Positions 16,004-24,913 of a stretch of DNA of 64,000 nt are shown piece by piece. Source of the stretch: Scytonema hofmannii PCC 7110 (GTDB taxonomy: Bacteria; Cyanobacteriota; Cyanobacteriia; Cyanobacteriales; Nostocaceae); contig NZ_KQ976354.1 in NCBI RefSeq assembly GCF_000346485.2, forward strand, positions 8,546,039 to 8,610,038, written 5' to 3'. Position numbers and translations under genes: made by a program. Below the pieces are notes generated by a model. That model did no database searches. It worked only from the letters and a program-made list of their open reading frames with translations, and was not told the origin of the DNA. Position 1 is the stretch's first letter. Each line of letters begins with the position of its first letter.

Positions 16004-18062
16004 TGTCATAAATTTCAACAATTTCTCTACCGATTTCTCTGACTCTGTTGACTAATTCTGGTGGTTTTATAACTTTTACGTTTCCACCAAAACCTACAAT
16101 CCACCGCCATAAATCAAAATCATTTAAAGACCATTTTGGTAATATAACTTGAAAACGATTGGGAAATAGTTTGTCTCCTGTTTTCTCTTTAAAACAAAAT
16201 ATTGATGGGGGAAGTTTTTGTTTCGTACTGGACTCCGGACAGTACATTTTTATCCGTGCAAACCGCTTTGTTCCTTCAATAACAAACTTATATATTGCGT
16301 CATTGAACCAAAGTTCTACTGTCACGCATACTTCGGAACGCTTCTTTTTATCTTGGTTGAGAAACTGGCGTTGGTCAGCAACACTGTAACCTAAAAATAA
16401 TCCCGCACTGGCTTTTAACAAGGTTTGCAATCGCTGTAAAGATTTTTCTTGTTCTTGTCGCGATCGCACTTGGTTCTGCGTTCGACCTAAAAACAGACGA
16501 TCCAACCTCTCAAATCTGAGCAATCCGGGTTCTTTCCCACCCACGCACTCATAACCCAAGTACCAAGCAAGGTTATGAAAAACAATTTGCAAGGGATAGA
16601 CTAAGAAAAAACTTCTTTCATCTCCCGCATAGCGACCGCCATCAGTGAAGCGATTTAATTCAAGCAATTGACCGCTCGCGATCGCTTCTTCTAATTGTGA
16701 CTGCAACTGCTTATTTGCCAATGCATCACCGTGTAAATACTGGTTGTTAATCATGGAATGGTGAGCAATAGACCGGACTGGATACACATTTTCACTAGAA
16801 TTCAGCAGTTTTGTCTGTATCATTCGTTGCCTAAAATCTTCGTAGAAATCTAATAGTATTGGGTCATCAAGACTCTTAGCTTGTGACTGGAGCATTTCAA
16901 AAACCTTAATTAATTCTTGTTTGGAAAGAATTCCCGTACCAGAAAAATAACCATTTCGCATAGGAAAATCAGGCAATATTTTATAGGGTTTGAGAATTTT
17001 CTCAATATCTTTACGGAGAGTTGCTAAACCATCTCCGTGAATAATTCCAGCTTGCACAAGTGCGTTTGCTAAGGTTGACAAACTTCCACCACTGGTATCG
17101 GGAAGAAAGGGATTGTGGAGTATAAATTGAATAATTCCAATCAACCGCTCGAAGGGTTCGGTATCGGAGTACGGATGAGTGGATGTTATGGGTTCGTCAA
17201 CAGAACTTTCTACTGTTAACTGTTCATTGTAGGTAATGACTCCCTTCTCTCCAAGCCACTGCAAGTCGGCTGCGATCGCATCTTCACAAGCATAAATTTG
17301 ACCGCGCCTTTTTGCTACGATCGCTGCTATTTCAGCAATATCGCTGTTAAAATCCGGTACATGACCAAAAATAGACTCCAGCACACTAGGATTGGTTGCG
17401 TGCAAATTACCAATACCGGGATACTCAATAATCAGGGAGATAAGATGTATTAAGCGGTCAAAATCTAGTAACTTGCTGTAGCGATGGAAAACGATATTGG
17501 CGTGTTGCGTCCGATTCTTGTGGTTAATAATGCGGCGTTGCAGTTGGAGGCGCTGTTGAAGCTGTTTTTGAAAAGTTTGAGTATTGGGTCGAAATGCCGT
17601 CATATCAATTTTATCAACAACTGCAAAACCTTCTGCAGCGATGGGCGGAAAGTTATGCAGAGATTTAGACATACTTTCAATAATCTCTTGAGGGACAACG
17701 CGATCGCGCTTTTGATTCCGCTCCATGCATATATTTATAGGTGTGTCTAGATACCATGCAACCCAGGTGAGATTTTGCCTTGATATCATGGAGACCTTTT
17801 GCAAGAAATCCATCCGGAAGCTACGTTTGCAGTTTGTTGCATCATAAATGACACCCTTTTCAGATTGTAGGGCTGTGGAGATTTGTGCGATCGCCTCCGT
17901 TTCCACTTCACTCCACACGCCCTGTATAGTAGCATCACCGTAGAGTTGAGAACGAATTTCGTCAGTGGAGACAATAATGTAATGACCATGATTTGCGAGT
18001 TCAATCGCCAATGTTGATTTACCGCTCCCAGGAACACCAATAAGGAAGTGACAGAGGGGCAT
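15990..18062 (-). CDS. P-loop kinase fused to WYL domain
   Basis: 690 residues. The N-terminus is a P-loop kinase like those in polynucleotide kinases: FLIGVPGSGKSTLAIEL (Walker A, about 7-23), STDEIRSQLYG and IYDATNCKRSFRMDF. The middle (about 190-430) is helical with no clear family. The C-terminal third (about 440-690) is a WYL-type module: DGGRYAGDERSFFLVYPLQI, AWYLGYECVGG, then a WCx-like tail (RWIVGFGGNVKVIKPPELV). The combination suggests an ATP-dependent nucleic-acid or nucleotide modifier with ligand sensing. It is next to the TIGR03985-like gene on the same strand, though a repeat lies between. Both termini touch copies of the same dispersed repeat. Confidence 0.75.
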   Translation of the reverse strand: MPLCHFLIGVPGSGKSTLAIELANHGHYIIVSTDEIRSQLYGDATIQGVWSEVETEAIAQISTALQSEKGVIYDATNCKRSFRMDFLQKVSMISRQNLTWVAWYLDTPINICMERNQKRDRVVPQEIIESMSKSLHNFPPIAAEGFAVVDKIDMTAFRPNTQTFQKQLQQRLQLQRRIINHKNRTQHANIVFHRYSKLLDFDRLIHLISLIIEYPGIGNLHATNPSVLESIFGHVPDFNSDIAEIAAIVAKRRGQIYACEDAIAADLQWLGEKGVITYNEQLTVESSVDEPITSTHPYSDTEPFERLIGIIQFILHNPFLPDTSGGSLSTLANALVQAGIIHGDGLATLRKDIEKILKPYKILPDFPMRNGYFSGTGILSKQELIKVFEMLQSQAKSLDDPILLDFYEDFRQRMIQTKLLNSSENVYPVRSIAHHSMINNQYLHGDALANKQLQSQLEEAIASGQLLELNRFTDGGRYAGDERSFFLVYPLQIVFHNLAWYLGYECVGGKEPGLLRFERLDRLFLGRTQNQVRSRQEQEKSLQRLQTLLKASAGLFLGYSVADQRQFLNQDKKKRSEVCVTVELWFNDAIYKFVIEGTKRFARIKMYCPESSTKQKLPPSIFCFKEKTGDKLFPNRFQVILPKWSLNDFDLWRWIVGFGGNVKVIKPPELVNRVREIGREIVEIYDSRLG

Positions 18063-18149
18063 AATAATTGTAAAATTTAACGATGAATCTATCGTAGAGG
18101 CGCAAGAGCATTTAGTCTAGAGTTCTCGTGCGAATAACAAATTTTTGCA

Positions 18150-18510
18150 GTAGGTTGGGTTGAGGAACGAAACCCAACATTTCATCGAATTATTAGGTAT
18201 TATTTCGTTCTCCCCAACCCACACAATACATTTGGTGATTGTAGGTTGGGTTGAGGAACGAAACCCAACATTTCATCGAATGATTGGGTATTATTTCGTT
18301 CTCCCCAACCACACAATACATTTGGCGATTGTAGGTTGGGTTGAGGAACGAAACTCAACATTTCATCGAATGATTGGGTATTATTTCGTTCTCCCCAACC
18401 ACACAATACATTTGGCGATTGTAGGTTGGGTTGAGGAACGAAACCCAACATTTCATCGAATGATTGGGTATTATTTCGTTCTCCCCAACCACACAATACA
18501 TTTGATGATT
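18150..18510 (+). repeat. 90-bp tandem repeat, four units
   Basis: Units start at 18150, 18241, 18331 and 18421 and are almost identical; the first is 91 bp. Each has GTAGGTTGGGTTGAGGAACG, then AAACCCAAC, an ATTTCATCGAAT segment, TTATTTCGTTCTCCCCAACC and ACACAATACATTTGG. The GTTGGGTT/AACCCAAC arms form a hairpin. Open frames occur on both strands only because the unit is 90 bp and stop-free. Related single copies are at 15957, 43168 and 43416. Confidence 0.93.
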
Positions 18511-18656
18511 TAAGATTTACTTTATAAATGACCTCTAACATAAAGCAAGATATTCAACAAGAGAGCATGACATGCTCTTACCCTGGTTGTAGATACCACC
18601 TCAAAATTAATTTTTAATAACCTTTTACCAGATGAATTTTGGCGCTTGTGAAGGGG

Positions 18657-19169
18657 TTACCTTCGCTCTACTTCTACAGGAGCAGAAGTCATAGCATTGA
18701 CTCGCTCCCCAATTTGGTAGGTCACAACTGCTTTGACTTTACCCGTACCCACATATCCTGTTTTATTTTTTAAATGGAATGCTTGCTCGGAATTTTCTAA
18801 CGGACGCAGAGTAATTTTTTGTGGAGAATAACTAAAGTTTTGCGATCGCCCATGACTCACATTAACAATTTTAATGTTTTGAATGGTGATTTGAGAATTA
18901 GCTTCTTGAAGATTTTCTAAACGGAGAAAAACGGAAGCAAACCCAATATCTCGGTTGAGAGTTGGTGGGTGTCCGACTGGTGGTGTTTTTTCTTCCCTAG
19001 CCAACAGAGTCACTTGTGTAATTTGTACACTCTGAGATTGTTGAGTTTTTTCAGCAGCCATAACTAAGGATGAATCATATATAGGAGATGTGTGAAGTAA
19101 ACTTACAAAAGACTTGCCAAAATCTGCCATTGCAAGCACACATGATAGCTTGAGTACAATCAGTTTCAT
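18657..19169 (-). CDS. Secreted protein of unknown function
   Basis: 170 residues. A hydrophobic N-terminus (MKLIVLKLSCVLAMADFGKS) suggests export, but a clean cleavage site is not obvious; a region near residue 38 (SSLVMAAEK) may be one. The rest is beta-rich (ITQVTLLAREEK, VFLRLENLQEANSQITIQNI, GKVKAVVTYQIGERV), resembling a small immunoglobulin-like periplasmic domain. It is alone on the minus strand between repeats and the calpain gene. I do not recognise the family. Confidence 0.6.
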   Translation of the reverse strand: MKLIVLKLSCVLAMADFGKSFVSLLHTSPIYDSSLVMAAEKTQQSQSVQITQVTLLAREEKTPPVGHPPTLNRDIGFASVFLRLENLQEANSQITIQNIKIVNVSHGRSQNFSYSPQKITLRPLENSEQAFHLKNKTGYVGTGKVKAVVTYQIGERVNAMTSAPVEVERR

Positions 19170-19288
19170 ACCATTGAATACCTCGTTTTTGTGTTGTCTC
19201 GTTTGGGCGAGTTGCGATACGGCTTTAGCCGTTAATCTTCACTTATCGCAAATCCCTCTTCCCCTACTCCCCACTCCCCACTCCCTAC

Positions 19289-20770
19289 TTAAGTTGTATA
19301 ACTCCAACTAGCAAAACTAGCTTTCAATTCATTGAAAGAAAGTTTGATAGTACCGGGCTTGAATTTACCTTCATAGTTACCTCCATCCAATCCCCAAGGG
19401 TTGTAGAGAGTAAATTGCTGAGTAAAAGAATCGTAATTTGTGACAACATACACGTGATTGGGAGCAATATTAGATGCAACTCCAGAATTATAAGAACTTA
19501 CACCCATAAGGTTACCAGCCTTATATGCATTGACCATAGAGTTGAAATCTAAAGAACTAGAACTTGCATTACGTCCTGTAACGTGAGTTATAACTTTGTT
19601 ATCTGCACCATACTCAATACCTAGATAAGAATTGGTATTATCTTGACCTATCCATCCAGACTCATTGACTTGAGCATAGGCTTTTTCTGCTAGAGCCACC
19701 CACAATTCATTAGATAAATCCTTGTAATTACCTCCATCAGACTTAGCTTGTTGAGCATAAACAAAATTCCCTGACGAGTTTGTAGGTAAATACTTATCTA
19801 CCGTTACATAGTCAGCAACTCCACTGTTATAAAAGCGCACCGTGTATGTATTGTCACCATTGTCTGTAAACATACTCTGAATTTTACTGGGCGAATGTAA
19901 AGCCACTTCCGCCAAACCAGCCATAAAGTAGCAGTCTGCAAGTCCACCTTGCTTAACATCTTGATAACTCACACCATTTTGAAATAAATAACCATTGGCT
20001 TGTCGATAAGTGTAATTCGTCGGGATTGTTGGGCGATCGCTACCCAAAAACCACTTACCAATGAGCTTTTCCATTTGGTCACCAGTGCTACCAGCAAATA
20101 AATTTCCTAGATTTTGACCTTGATATTTTATGTTAGCAGCATTACCATTGACAATCTTATTAGACAAGACACGAACATCATCTGGGATATTAAAGCGATT
20201 AGCATTACTTACAAGCGTGCGTAAGTCTTTTAATTCATTAGCATCTATGACATTACCATCTTTAGCATCGCGGAAAATCGCCATCATATCGTTGCGATTG
20301 AATTGACTATCAGCAGCTAGCGTTCTTGCTTTTGTTATCAATTGTGGATCGATCAAATTTTGACTAAACCAATCAGTGGTTTGAGTAGAGCTATTACCAT
20401 TACCAAACTCATGACTAGGTTGAGCCGAATAACCTGTCAAGCCAAACCAATCAACAGGTTGAGGCGATAAATAAGTATCCCAATTCGTTTGAGCATATCC
20501 AGCCTCTACACTGTTAAAGTTAGAGCCTGTAATATCTTCACCTCTATTAACTAGAACATAAGGATCGAAGCCTTCTATCAGTGGTGCATACTCATCTATC
20601 GAGAAACTGTTGAGCATTAAATTAGAACTGCTACGACCACCAAAACTTAAGCTGTTTAAATCGTTAGGATCGGACAGACCAACTAAATCTCTATAAGTGT
20701 GCGTGCTAGGAGTCAGACCTAAACCTTTATCTGTATTTAGCACGTGATTTGTACTATCAAGCTCAAACAT
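19289..20770 (-). CDS. Calpain-like cysteine protease (family C2)
   Basis: 493 residues. The C-terminal half is a calpain catalytic domain with the full triad: Cys in KQGGLADCYFMAGLAEVAL (about 278), His in APNHVYVVTNYD (about 439) and Asn in TLYNPWGLDGG (about 457). The N-terminal 180 residues are Asn/Ser-rich with no signal peptide. A segment DAKDGNVIDANEL resembles a degenerate EF-hand loop (Ile at position 8, Glu at 12, but no Gly at 6), which would fit calcium control. Classical calpains need Ca2+; bacterial members are little studied. Monocistronic, with a hairpin about 250 bp upstream. Confidence 0.87.
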   Translation of the reverse strand: MFELDSTNHVLNTDKGLGLTPSTHTYRDLVGLSDPNDLNSLSFGGRSSSNLMLNSFSIDEYAPLIEGFDPYVLVNRGEDITGSNFNSVEAGYAQTNWDTYLSPQPVDWFGLTGYSAQPSHEFGNGNSSTQTTDWFSQNLIDPQLITKARTLAADSQFNRNDMMAIFRDAKDGNVIDANELKDLRTLVSNANRFNIPDDVRVLSNKIVNGNAANIKYQGQNLGNLFAGSTGDQMEKLIGKWFLGSDRPTIPTNYTYRQANGYLFQNGVSYQDVKQGGLADCYFMAGLAEVALHSPSKIQSMFTDNGDNTYTVRFYNSGVADYVTVDKYLPTNSSGNFVYAQQAKSDGGNYKDLSNELWVALAEKAYAQVNESGWIGQDNTNSYLGIEYGADNKVITHVTGRNASSSSLDFNSMVNAYKAGNLMGVSSYNSGVASNIAPNHVYVVTNYDSFTQQFTLYNPWGLDGGNYEGKFKPGTIKLSFNELKASFASWSYTT

Positions 20771-21132
20771 ACACAGATGCTCCTGTATGACTAGTGCTTC
20801 TCAGACAATTTATGACAATAAAAATGTTGAGATAAAAGTATTAGTTTCAAACATCTCGGTCTGTTGCTTAATTTATCCCAACAACAACTAGACTACAGGC
20901 TTCAATACGATCGCGTTACCTATTTTATGCGAATAAGAAATTTTTGTATTACTACATACAAAAGCGAATTTCTCTCATCCCCCACCCAATACTGCAAGGG
21001 ATTACAATCGTTGAAGTATCAGAACCCCGGTTTCTTGAAGAAACCGGGGTTCTAATTTCCGCTTAGGAGAGTAGTATTGGGGGAGGATCTATAATAAGAA
21101 AAGCCTTACAAATGACCAATGACACATTTCTT
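20771..21132. other. Intergenic region between calpain and metal-binding lipoprotein genes
   Basis: 362 bp with no convincing gene. The only structure I see is the hairpin at 21021-21053. The part before it should hold the calpain promoter. Confidence 0.6.
21021..21053. terminator. Dispersed hairpin repeat, terminator-like
   Basis: Perfect inverted repeat AGAACCCCGGTTTCTT / AAGAAACCGGGGTTCT around one base. It lies 80 bp after the stop of the metal-binding protein gene. Related hairpins (AGANCCCCGACTTCT arms) are at 28133, 36233 and 50850, so it is also a dispersed repeat family. Confidence 0.6.
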
Positions 21133-22137
21133 TTACTTTGTAGCAGCTGGTTCAAACATGAGATATGTCCCTCCCAAACCTTCTACAATTGTTCGCGTAT
21201 TAGCAACCATCATTTTTTGATAAGTATCTGCTTCAGTTCCCGGTTCACCCAAACTATCAACAAACAATTGCCTTTCTGACACTCTTACATTTGCTTGTTC
21301 AGCGACAGTTGCGATCGCATTGCTGTTATGTGTCGTTTCTGTGAAAAGTGTTGGTATCTGATTTTTCCTAATATATTTAGCTAGTGCTTTTGTCCGCTTA
21401 GGAGTTGGCATCCCCTCAGAATTTGTACCTCTTAACACAACTGCATAACCCAGATCGTATGCTCTAGCATAATAAGCCATAGCGTTACGAGTTGCGATCA
21501 ATTTGCGGTGATTTTCAGGAATACTCTCAATTCGTGCTGCAATCCAAGTATTCAACTGATTTAGCTCTTGTTTAATTTTCTGCGCGTTGCTGTTGTATAA
21601 TGATACATTCTCAGGAACTGTTTTACCTAAATTACGACTCACGACATCAACCATACCAACTACATTTTTTGGATTATGCCAAACATAAGGGTTAACCACC
21701 GTCTTCTTCTCTACCTTAAACTTGATTGGCTTGGAAACTGCTCGTTGAGCAACTGCAACTCTCAACCCTGAATTATTACGTGTCCTAATAAGTTTGCTCA
21801 AATTTGGTTCAAAATCGTATCCATTATATAAAATGAGTTGAGCTTGCTCAATTGCGTCGCCGTCTTCTGGCTTTGGCTCATAAAGCAGAGGGTTAGAATT
21901 TGAGGGGATCAAGCAAGTTAAATTAACTGTTTCTCGTGCAATTTGTTTGGTTAAGTCGCACAACACACTCGTTGTTGCTACAACTCTGGGGAGGTTGTTG
22001 GTGAGTTCGTTAGACGTAGCAGTATTAACCGATGAGATGTTTGTCACTTGACTTGGATTATTACACCCAAAAAATCCTATAGTCAGAGCAATGAGGAGAG
22101 TTCGTAGGGATTGGGTTAATAGTAACTTTTTTGACAT
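21133..22137 (-). CDS. Zn/Mn-type ABC transporter substrate-binding lipoprotein
   Basis: 334 residues. The N-terminus has a lipobox (IGFFGCNN), so the mature protein is a lipoprotein facing the periplasm. The fold is that of cluster A-I metal-binding proteins (ZnuA, MntC, PsaA types): VVATTSVLCDLTKQIA, LYEPKPEDGDAIEQAQLILY, WHNPKNV, TLFTETTHNSNA and VDSLGEPGTEADTY. The first metal-ligand His, usually in PHxYEP, is Leu here (SNPLLYEP), while the others look present. No permease or ATPase genes adjoin it. Metal choice (Zn or Mn) cannot be told; the missing ligand may change affinity. Confidence 0.82.
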   Translation of the reverse strand: MSKKLLLTQSLRTLLIALTIGFFGCNNPSQVTNISSVNTATSNELTNNLPRVVATTSVLCDLTKQIARETVNLTCLIPSNSNPLLYEPKPEDGDAIEQAQLILYNGYDFEPNLSKLIRTRNNSGLRVAVAQRAVSKPIKFKVEKKTVVNPYVWHNPKNVVGMVDVVSRNLGKTVPENVSLYNSNAQKIKQELNQLNTWIAARIESIPENHRKLIATRNAMAYYARAYDLGYAVVLRGTNSEGMPTPKRTKALAKYIRKNQIPTLFTETTHNSNAIATVAEQANVRVSERQLFVDSLGEPGTEADTYQKMMVANTRTIVEGLGGTYLMFEPAATK

Positions 22138-22164
22138 AACAACTTCTTATTTCCACTCACACAA

Positions 22165-24393
22165 TCATAAGGTTTGCCGTTGTGGAATCACAATTATAAA
22201 TTCTGTACCCTGAGTGGGGTTAGAATAGCACTCAAGTTTGCCTTGATGCTTTTCAACAACAATATGGTAACTGATAGATAGCCCTAACCCTGTACCTTTG
22301 CCGACAGTTTTAGTGGTAAAAAAGGGATCGAACAAACGATTTTTGATAGATTCGCTGATTCCTGGTCCGTTGTCAACAATACAAATTCTAACATGATTTT
22401 CCAACGTTTCAGTAGAAATACGAATTTTGGGAATTGATAATAGCTGATTTTTCTCCTGTCTGGTGTCCCACTCGCTATACTTCTCCTCAAGAGCATCAAT
22501 AGCATTGACCAAAATATTCATGAACACTTGATTCAATTGTCCTGCATAGCACTCAACTAAAGGTAACTTGCCATATTCTTTGATAACTTCAATAGGGTAT
22601 CTATTTGATTTGCCTTTCAATCGATATTGCAAAATTAATAAAGTACTATCAATTCCTTCATGAATATCAACGGGTTTGATTTCTGCTTGGTCGAGCCTGG
22701 AAAAATTCCGTAAAGACAAAACAATTTGCCGAATGCGATCGGTTCCCATCTTCATGGAAGATAGGGTTTTTGGTAAATCTTGAGCAATAAAATCCAAATC
22801 TATGTCTTCTGCTAACTCGCGAAGTTTTAAATCTGAATGGGGAAATTGGTTCTGATAGAGTTCCAGTAATCTCAGTAGATCGTATACATATTCTTCAATA
22901 TGAATGAAATTTCCATAAATAAAGTTCACTGGGTTATTAATTTCATGCGCTATCCCTGCAACGAGTTGTCCCAGACTAGACATTTTCTCGTGTTGGATAA
23001 GTTGGGTTTGTGTAGCTTGTAACTCATGAAGTGCTTGAGCTAACTGTTCCGCAGCTAGTTGTAGTTTAGCCGTGCGTTCTGTGACTTGTTGTTCTAAATT
23101 GGCATTGAGCGTTTCAAGTGAGTGGCACATTTCATATTGCTGAATAGCAGTAGCAAAGTGAGTCGCTAGTGTCTGAGCGAGTTCAATCTCAACAGTTTTC
23201 CACTGTTGAATTTGCAGTCTATCGGATTGTCTCCAAACAGCAAATGACTGCCGAGGGTAAAGTTGCCTCTCATCAGGATCGAACTGTCCTGCCCATAGAA
23301 TATCAGTTTCAAATTCGTTGCGGAAAATGCTGAGATATCCAACTTCTTGTTGGCGGTACGAAAGCGGCACTATTAAAAGACTGCGAATTTTTGTTGACTC
23401 AAACAATGGCTGTAGATTACGTAAGCTAGAAATAAGATGAAGGTCTGAAATTGCCCAAGCTTGATAATTATTGGATTTAAAATGTTCGTACCAGATGTGG
23501 TACTCCTCCAACATTTGATATTTAGTGACTTTGTGTGTCACGGGTTGAGATCCACAAGTATAAAGTCGGATAGCTTCTCTTTTTGTTGCTAGCGACTCAG
23601 CAAAACTTTTGGCAGAATTCTTCTCAAGTTCTAACGCTTCCGATCTAAAGCACAATCGACCACCAGACCCTCCAAATGCGGCAACAGTTTCTTCTAATGC
23701 TGCTTGTAATTCTATAGCAGACTGGGAATGGAGTAGCATGGCAACGCGATTGATAACAGCTTCACGTTGAGCTTTTTCTTGAGCCTCAGCAAGTAAAATA
23801 GATTGAGCGATCGCAACACAAAGCTGATCTGTGACTAATTGAACCACCATGAGTTCGTATTCTGAAAACATCCGCGATTCAGCATGGTGAGACACCAATA
23901 GTCCCCAAAGTTGGTCGTGATGCAGGATGGGTAAAACTAAGGAAGTTTTGACTCCCATTGCTGTCAGATACTCGTTATGACAAGGATCGACTGGTCGGAA
24001 ACGCAAGTCCTCATACACAAACTCTCCAGTTTCTGGATCTCTCAAGATACTTTGACCGAGTTGGCAAGAATCAACATCTACCACTACTCGCACTTGAGCC
24101 TTAATAAACAGTTCGCGAGCTGAGAGAGGAATATCATCTACAGGAAAATTTAATCCATAAAGAGATGGCAAACGTTGCTCGCGGATATATTCCGCTATCA
24201 CCTGTCCGCTACCATCCGGATGAAATTTATAAATCTTTATTCTATCAGTCTTCAAAAAAGAACTGAGTTCTGCTACCGTAACGCTAAGGATTTCTTGAAG
24301 ATTTAGTGATCGTCGAATTCGATAAGTGATGCGGCGCAGCAAACTTTCTCTATCTACAATGAAAGAGTTGTCTTGTACAGATGGAAAAGTCAT
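22165..24393 (-). CDS. Cyanobacteriochrome-type sensor histidine kinase
   Basis: 742 residues. The first GAF domain (about 18-200) has the phytochrome-like FPVDDIPLSARELF and the Cys-His pair of bilin-binding GAF domains in PVDPCHNEYLTAMGV (Cys about 138), so it should bind a linear tetrapyrrole. A second GAF-like domain (about 215-410) lacks that pair. A coiled coil leads to the kinase: H-box GIAHEINNPVNF (about 482), N-box NQVFMNILVNAIDAL, G1 VDNGPGI and G2 GKGTGLGLSIS. It is cytoplasmic, with no membrane segments. No response regulator gene adjoins it, so its partner is elsewhere. Absorption colour cannot be predicted here. Confidence 0.85.
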   Translation of the reverse strand: MTFPSVQDNSFIVDRESLLRRITYRIRRSLNLQEILSVTVAELSSFLKTDRIKIYKFHPDGSGQVIAEYIREQRLPSLYGLNFPVDDIPLSARELFIKAQVRVVVDVDSCQLGQSILRDPETGEFVYEDLRFRPVDPCHNEYLTAMGVKTSLVLPILHHDQLWGLLVSHHAESRMFSEYELMVVQLVTDQLCVAIAQSILLAEAQEKAQREAVINRVAMLLHSQSAIELQAALEETVAAFGGSGGRLCFRSEALELEKNSAKSFAESLATKREAIRLYTCGSQPVTHKVTKYQMLEEYHIWYEHFKSNNYQAWAISDLHLISSLRNLQPLFESTKIRSLLIVPLSYRQQEVGYLSIFRNEFETDILWAGQFDPDERQLYPRQSFAVWRQSDRLQIQQWKTVEIELAQTLATHFATAIQQYEMCHSLETLNANLEQQVTERTAKLQLAAEQLAQALHELQATQTQLIQHEKMSSLGQLVAGIAHEINNPVNFIYGNFIHIEEYVYDLLRLLELYQNQFPHSDLKLRELAEDIDLDFIAQDLPKTLSSMKMGTDRIRQIVLSLRNFSRLDQAEIKPVDIHEGIDSTLLILQYRLKGKSNRYPIEVIKEYGKLPLVECYAGQLNQVFMNILVNAIDALEEKYSEWDTRQEKNQLLSIPKIRISTETLENHVRICIVDNGPGISESIKNRLFDPFFTTKTVGKGTGLGLSISYHIVVEKHQGKLECYSNPTQGTEFIIVIPQRQTL

Positions 24394-24598
24394 AGTTTAC
24401 TGCTAACAGAATCTAAAGGTTTCGCTATTAGCAGTATTCCCACAGCACAAGGGTAAATAACATTTTCAGACTATTCTTAATTTTTTTACAACAGTTTTGA
24501 AATAAATAAACCACACTATGCTCTGCTCTTGTGGTACGGGCGTCCCCGCCCGTACATTAGTTGGCATTGCCCACTCTACTTTACCACTGCTGTAAGCA

Positions 24599-24841
24599 TT
24601 ATCGAACAGACGGTAACTTGCCTTGAAGGAGTTCCTGTCCAGCTTTAGTACAACTAGAGCATTGGCAACCGAGTTTGTCCAAAATAGGATTTGACTCTTG
24701 AGAAGCATTTGATATTAGCAAGTCAGAATCAGATTGACTAGGTGCAGATTTCACAATTGTTGCTTCTGCTTGATTTGCTATCAGCAGTGCAGAAGAAACA
24801 ATTATGGGAGAGGCTAACAAAATCAATTTGGCTACTTTCAT
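24599..24841 (-). CDS. Small secreted Cys-motif protein
   Basis: 80 residues. A signal peptide (MKVAKLILLASPIIVSSALL, then IANQAEA) is followed by a short linker and a C-terminal block LDKLGCQCSSCTKAGQELLQ with GC-x-C-x2-C, then GKLP. The protein at 36305-36685 ends the same way (MFGCDCPACLNAVRQMRGLP), so the two are paralogues. Three close Cys could bind a metal or form disulfides outside the cytoplasm. Function unknown. Confidence 0.7.
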   Translation of the reverse strand: MKVAKLILLASPIIVSSALLIANQAEATIVKSAPSQSDSDLLISNASQESNPILDKLGCQCSSCTKAGQELLQGKLPSVR

Positions 24842-24913
24842 AATATGGTTAAGTAATTGCTCTTTGGATACAGCATAACCAATTTTGACTCGATAGTCAT
24901 TCTCAAAATCGCC

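Noticed and set aside
18160-18541. Frames of about 115 codons on both strands with internal repeats
   Set aside because: They arise because the 90-bp tandem unit is stop-free and a multiple of three; no gene-like start or composition.
24466-24708. 80-codon minus-strand frame overlapping the small secreted protein
   Set aside because: Its overlap with the gene at 24599-24841 is in another frame, and the remainder is a dispersed GC-rich repeat; the other frame has a signal peptide and a conserved Cys block.
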